DNA from: an uncultured Eubacteriales bacterium
Lineage (GTDB): Bacteria; Bacillota_I; Bacilli_A; RF39; UBA660
Assembly: GCA_900313815.1 (NCBI GenBank)
Contig: OMST01000015.1
Location: forward strand, 1-46,703
Direction: 5' to 3'
DNA length: 46,703 nt
Below, piece after piece: positions 44,045 to 46,703 of this stretch. The notes beneath the pieces were generated by a model. It had not been told where the DNA came from. It saw only the letters and a list, made by a program, of their open reading frames with translations, and made no database searches. Position numbers and translations under genes: made by a program. Numbering within the stretch: the first letter of the stretch is position 1; every line of letters starts with the position of its first letter.

Positions 44045-44065
44045 AGTACCAGAATCACTGATACT
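44045..44065 (-). terminator. Terminator of the lipoprotein gene
   Basis: AGTATCAG-TGATT-CTGGTACT plus TTTTTTATTT on the minus strand; a G-U wobble marks it as a minus-strand element. It overlaps the stop codon. Confidence 0.82.
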
Positions 44066-45014
44066 ATTTTGTTAATGAAACTACCGCTGTAGAAGATGCT
44101 ACTTTTAATAGTTCTTCATTAGTTAAATTATCACTTATAATATAATAATCTTTACCATCCATAGTCCAATTTAATGATGTTCCAGTTAAATTACCTAATA
44201 CATTTTCATAAAATACTAATTCTCCCGATGTAGCAGTTACTTCAAATTCTTCAGGTGCTTTACTTGCTTCTTCTATTAATGTAAAGCTCTTTTCTCCAGT
44301 AAATGTTAATATTACTCTTTCAGAATTATCTGTTTTAATAGTTTCTTCATTTTTAAATAAAGTTCCTTCAGGTAAATACATTGGATATACTATATCAGTT
44401 ATTTTACTTACAGAACAACAATTATCAGATACAGTATTCTTAATATCAAAAATTTCTTTATCAAAATTAGGTTTAAAATCTATATTAGAAATGTTAACTG
44501 TTATATTAACTATTCCTTCTTTATTAAAGACTTCTACTTTTTTAGGTAAATACTCTTTTGAAAATGTAATCTTTTGACTTATAAGTGAACTATTGTTAGG
44601 ATAATTAACACTTGATGATAAATAATATTCTTCGTCTTTAGAATCAAATACAACATTTGGATCACTTTCTAAATCTTTTAATAAGGATTCTAATATATAA
44701 GCTTGACTACCATTATAAGGCCATTCACTTTGAAATTTAAAACTCTTATTTAAATCAGGTGTTATAACATATACTCCATCATCATTCTTTAATATTATTT
44801 GTTCATGTCCATTATCTTTATTGACTAATGTTGCTTTATAATAATCTCCTTCTAAATAATCAACAACTACATCATAATGATATAAATCTTCATTACTAAT
44901 AATATCCATTTGTCCAGTTAATTCATATTTATCAGTATTTAATAATTTTTTATATTCTGATATTACTGTATTAGAATTATTTCTAGAACAACCTAGTAAT
45001 AAAAAACATGTCAT
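44064..45014 (-). CDS. GerS/YdcC-like lipoprotein with LolA-type fold
   Basis: A 316-residue protein (from the ATG) with a lipobox LLLGC close to the start, then a LolA-like beta domain. The segments YELTGQMDI, GDYYKATLVN, HEQIILKNDDGVYVITPDLNKSFKFQSEWP are typical of the YdcC/GerS family, linked in spore formers to germination or cortex modification. From the ATG at 45014 the signal lacks basic residues and no ribosome site precedes it. The in-frame ATT at 45036-45038, seven bases after GGGGG, would give KKVILVLMTCFLLLGC, an ideal lipoprotein signal, so the real start may be AUU. Confidence 0.85.
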   Translation of the reverse strand: MTCFLLLGCSRNNSNTVISEYKKLLNTDKYELTGQMDIISNEDLYHYDVVVDYLEGDYYKATLVNKDNGHEQIILKNDDGVYVITPDLNKSFKFQSEWPYNGSQAYILESLLKDLESDPNVVFDSKDEEYYLSSSVNYPNNSSLISQKITFSKEYLPKKVEVFNKEGIVNITVNISNIDFKPNFDKEIFDIKNTVSDNCCSVSKITDIVYPMYLPEGTLFKNEETIKTDNSERVILTFTGEKSFTLIEEASKAPEEFEVTATSGELVFYENVLGNLTGTSLNWTMDGKDYYIISDNLTNEELLKVASSTAVVSLTK

Positions 45015-45132
45015 TAAAACTAAAATAACTTTTTTAATATTAATTCCCCCTCTTCAATTAATTATATTAATATATAATTTTTTTATGTATAAATATAAAA
45101 TTATTGTTAAAAATATTAATAAAGGAGGACAA

Positions 45133-45363
45133 ATGAATACACTATATAAAATAGCATTATCTCTCATAATAATCGGTGCTTTAAACTGGGGAATGATAGG
45201 CATCTTTGATGTTAATTTAGTTTCATTAATATTTGGTACTGATACATTTATGACTAATTTAGTTTATGCATTAGTAGGTATTTCAGGATTAATATCATGT
45301 GGAATCCTTATGCAGCCTTTAGATGAATATAGTCGTCAAAGAATAGTTAGAGAAAATAGATAA
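45133..45363 (+). CDS. DUF378 membrane protein
   Basis: A 76-residue protein with two membrane helices (about 4-24 and 38-60) and the family signature IIGALNWGMIGIFDVNLVSLIFG. YuzA of B. subtilis is a relative; function unknown. I start at the ATG at 45133 with AAAGGAGG upstream rather than 16 codons earlier. Lone plus-strand gene. Confidence 0.9.
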   Translation: MNTLYKIALSLIIIGALNWGMIGIFDVNLVSLIFGTDTFMTNLVYALVGISGLISCGILMQPLDEYSRQRIVRENR

Positions 45364-45375
45364 TTTAAATATAAA

Positions 45376-45402
45376 AAATATCACTTCATTGAAGTGATAT
45401 TT
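45376..45402. terminator. Shared terminator of DUF378 gene and rplA
   Basis: AAATATCACTTC-ATT-GAAGTGATATTT, a 12-base stem with A/T runs on both sides, between converging genes. Confidence 0.87.
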
Positions 45403-45410
45403 ATTTTAAA

Positions 45411-46100
45411 TTATAAACCTAAAGAAGCTTTATCAATTTTGAATCCAGGGCTCATAGTTGATGATAAGCTAATATTCTTAATGAATGCTCCTTTAACACC
45501 AGTAGGTTTATTCTTAACTATTTCAGCTACTATAGCTCTTAAGTTTTCTTCTAATTTCTTTTCATCAAAAGATAACTTACCAATAGAGAATTGAACATTT
45601 CCATAAGAATCATTCTTATATTCAACCATACCTTTTTTAATGTTAGATATAGCATCTTTAACATTAGTTGTTACAGTTCCTAATTTTGGGTTTGGCATTA
45701 ATCCTTTAGGACCTAAAACCTTACCTAATTTACCTAAAGCAGGCATCATTTCTGGAGTTGCAACAATAGTATCAAAATCGAACCAATTTTCTTTTTCAAT
45801 TTTTTCTAACATATCTTCAGCTCCACAATAATCTGCTTCTTTAGCTTCATCAGCTTTAGTCTTAGTAACTACTAATACTTTTTTAGTCTTACCTGTTCCA
45901 TTTGGAAGAACAAAACTACCTCTAATGTTCATATCTGTTTTCTTAGCGTCAATATTTAAACTTAATACTAAATCTACAGATTCATCAAATTTTCTAGTTT
46001 TAAGACTTTTTAGAACCTTGATCGCTTCAGTAACATCATAATTTTTAGTTTTATCAACGTTACCTAATGCTTCCACGTACATCTTACTATGTTTTTTCAT
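45411..46100 (-). CDS. rplA: 50S ribosomal protein L1
   Basis: L1 (229 residues) binds 23S rRNA at the L1 stalk and often represses its own operon. MPALGKLGKVLGPKGLMPNPK and the GTVTTNVKDAI segment are diagnostic. AGGAGG precedes the ATG. It follows rplK by 47 bases, the normal rplK-rplA order. Confidence 0.97.
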   Translation of the reverse strand: MKKHSKMYVEALGNVDKTKNYDVTEAIKVLKSLKTRKFDESVDLVLSLNIDAKKTDMNIRGSFVLPNGTGKTKKVLVVTKTKADEAKEADYCGAEDMLEKIEKENWFDFDTIVATPEMMPALGKLGKVLGPKGLMPNPKLGTVTTNVKDAISNIKKGMVEYKNDSYGNVQFSIGKLSFDEKKLEENLRAIVAEIVKNKPTGVKGAFIKNISLSSTMSPGFKIDKASLGL

Positions 46101-46147
46101 ATTTACCTCCTTATGTAGTGGTGCGGATTATCTTATATTCTTACGAA

Positions 46148-46703
46148 TTACTCTTCGCTTTCGTTATTTTCTGTTTCTTCTTTAGCTTGTTCTGTTGATT
46201 CTACTTCAACATTAGCAGAACCTTCAGCCATTGCTTTAGCACTTTCTTCCATTTCTTCTAGTTCTGCTTCTAATTTTTGAGCTTGAGCTTCTGCTTCATG
46301 AGCTTCACGAGCTTGTTCTTGAAGTTCTTTATCATTTAAGCCTTTAACAGCTATAACCATATTTCTAGCAGTACCAGCAACAATATTAACAGCAGCATCT
46401 AAATCATATGCATTTAAATCTGGCATTTTTGTTTCTGCTATCTTATTAATATCATCTTTAGAAATAGTTGCAACAACATCATTAGCACCTTTTTTACCAG
46501 CTTTATCTATTCCAGCTGCTTTCTTGATTAGTGATGCTGTTGGTGGAGTTTTTAGTATAAAGTCAAATGTTCTATCTTCATAAATAGAAATTTCAACTGG
46601 AACTATATCTCCCATTTTTTCTCTAGTTGCTTCATTATACTTAGTACAAAATTCTTGTAGATTAATTCCTGCAGGTCCTAAAACAGTTCCAACTGGTGGA
46701 GCT
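46148..46703 (-). CDS. rplK: 50S ribosomal protein L11, N-terminus cut, with acidic tail
   Basis: L11 forms the GTPase-associated centre. The window edge cuts the start; the visible part begins within APPVGTVLGPAGINLQEFC and runs through PPTASLIKKAAGI and the KKGAN and VATISKDDINKIAETKMPDLNAYDLDAAVNIVAGTARNM segments (given in pieces). Bacterial L11 usually ends there. Here about 60 more residues follow, rich in Glu and Ala with heptad-like spacing (AREAHEAEAQAQKLEAELEE) and an acidic end. The extra region is in frame with no break. Confidence 0.95.
   Translation of the reverse strand, partial: APPVGTVLGPAGINLQEFCTKYNEATREKMGDIVPVEISIYEDRTFDFILKTPPTASLIKKAAGIDKAGKKGANDVVATISKDDINKIAETKMPDLNAYDLDAAVNIVAGTARNMVIAVKGLNDKELQEQAREAHEAEAQAQKLEAELEEMEESAKAMAEGSANVEVESTEQAKEETENNESEE

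Overview
The window is AT-rich, densely packed bacterial DNA from a low-GC Gram-positive (Bacillota) chromosome. Evidence: the heat-shock operon hrcA-grpE-dnaK with CIRCE operators, T-box leaders before two aminoacyl-tRNA synthetase genes, GatCAB, a PrkC/Stp pair, FtsA/FtsZ and B. subtilis-like gene orders. TGA is used as a stop (recO, era overlap) and Trp is TGG, so the standard code applies and it is not a Mycoplasma. The mix of Mollicutes-like traits (compact genes, a short AlaRS, a divergent GatA), surface prepilins and leftover sporulation-type genes (yqfC, yqfD, a GerS-like lipoprotein) suggests an uncultured gut Bacilli lineage such as RF39 or a relative. That placement is inference.

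Layout, almost all on the minus strand. 1-2.2 kb: heat shock (dnaK start, an unknown gene, grpE, hrcA, two CIRCE sites). 2.3-7.2 kb: recO-yqzL-era-cdd-dgkA-ybeY-vanZ-yqfD-yqfC. 7.2-9.6 kb: a peptide export island with a C39 peptidase/ABC exporter and two overlapping double-glycine-leader peptides too short for ordinary gene calling. 9.7-10.8 kb: the first of three prepilin-like surface proteins. 10.9-17.9 kb: an alanine T-box operon alaS-rlmN-stp-prkC-rsgA-rpe. 18-20.3 kb: a Pro/Ala/Gln-rich membrane protein, a DUF3048 protein and a small unknown. 20.4-25.2 kb: an asparagine T-box operon asnS-gatC-gatA-gatB. 25.3-27.5 kb: second prepilin (with BspA-type repeats) and a glycosyltransferase.

27.6-28.3 kb holds two paralogous plus-strand units. 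Each encodes a 27-residue one-helix hydrophobic peptide under a consensus promoter, with a convergent antisense promoter and a shared two-way terminator. This is the architecture of a type I toxin-antitoxin pair, and a compensatory base change between the copies supports 5'-3' pairing of the toxin mRNA. 28.3-35.1 kb: DUF1846 protein, topoisomerase IV (parE-parC) and a membrane protein. 35.2-36 kb: tRNA-Ile, tRNA-Glu and a lone plus-strand membrane protein. 36-40.3 kb: hisS-unknown-trmD-rimM-SPOUT methyltransferase-YgjP-like protease. 40.3-41.6 kb: third prepilin. 41.6-45 kb: ftsZ, ftsA and a GerS-like lipoprotein. 45-46.7 kb: a plus-strand DUF378 protein, then rplA and the cut rplK.

The points most worth following are the twin toxin-antitoxin-like units, the two-peptide bacteriocin-like cassette and the dispersed prepilin family with shared ends and different passenger regions. 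Smaller oddities include a probable AUU start, several genes without Shine-Dalgarno sites just behind a -10 box, terminator stems that contain the stop codon, a Cys cluster in GrpE and an acidic tail on L11.
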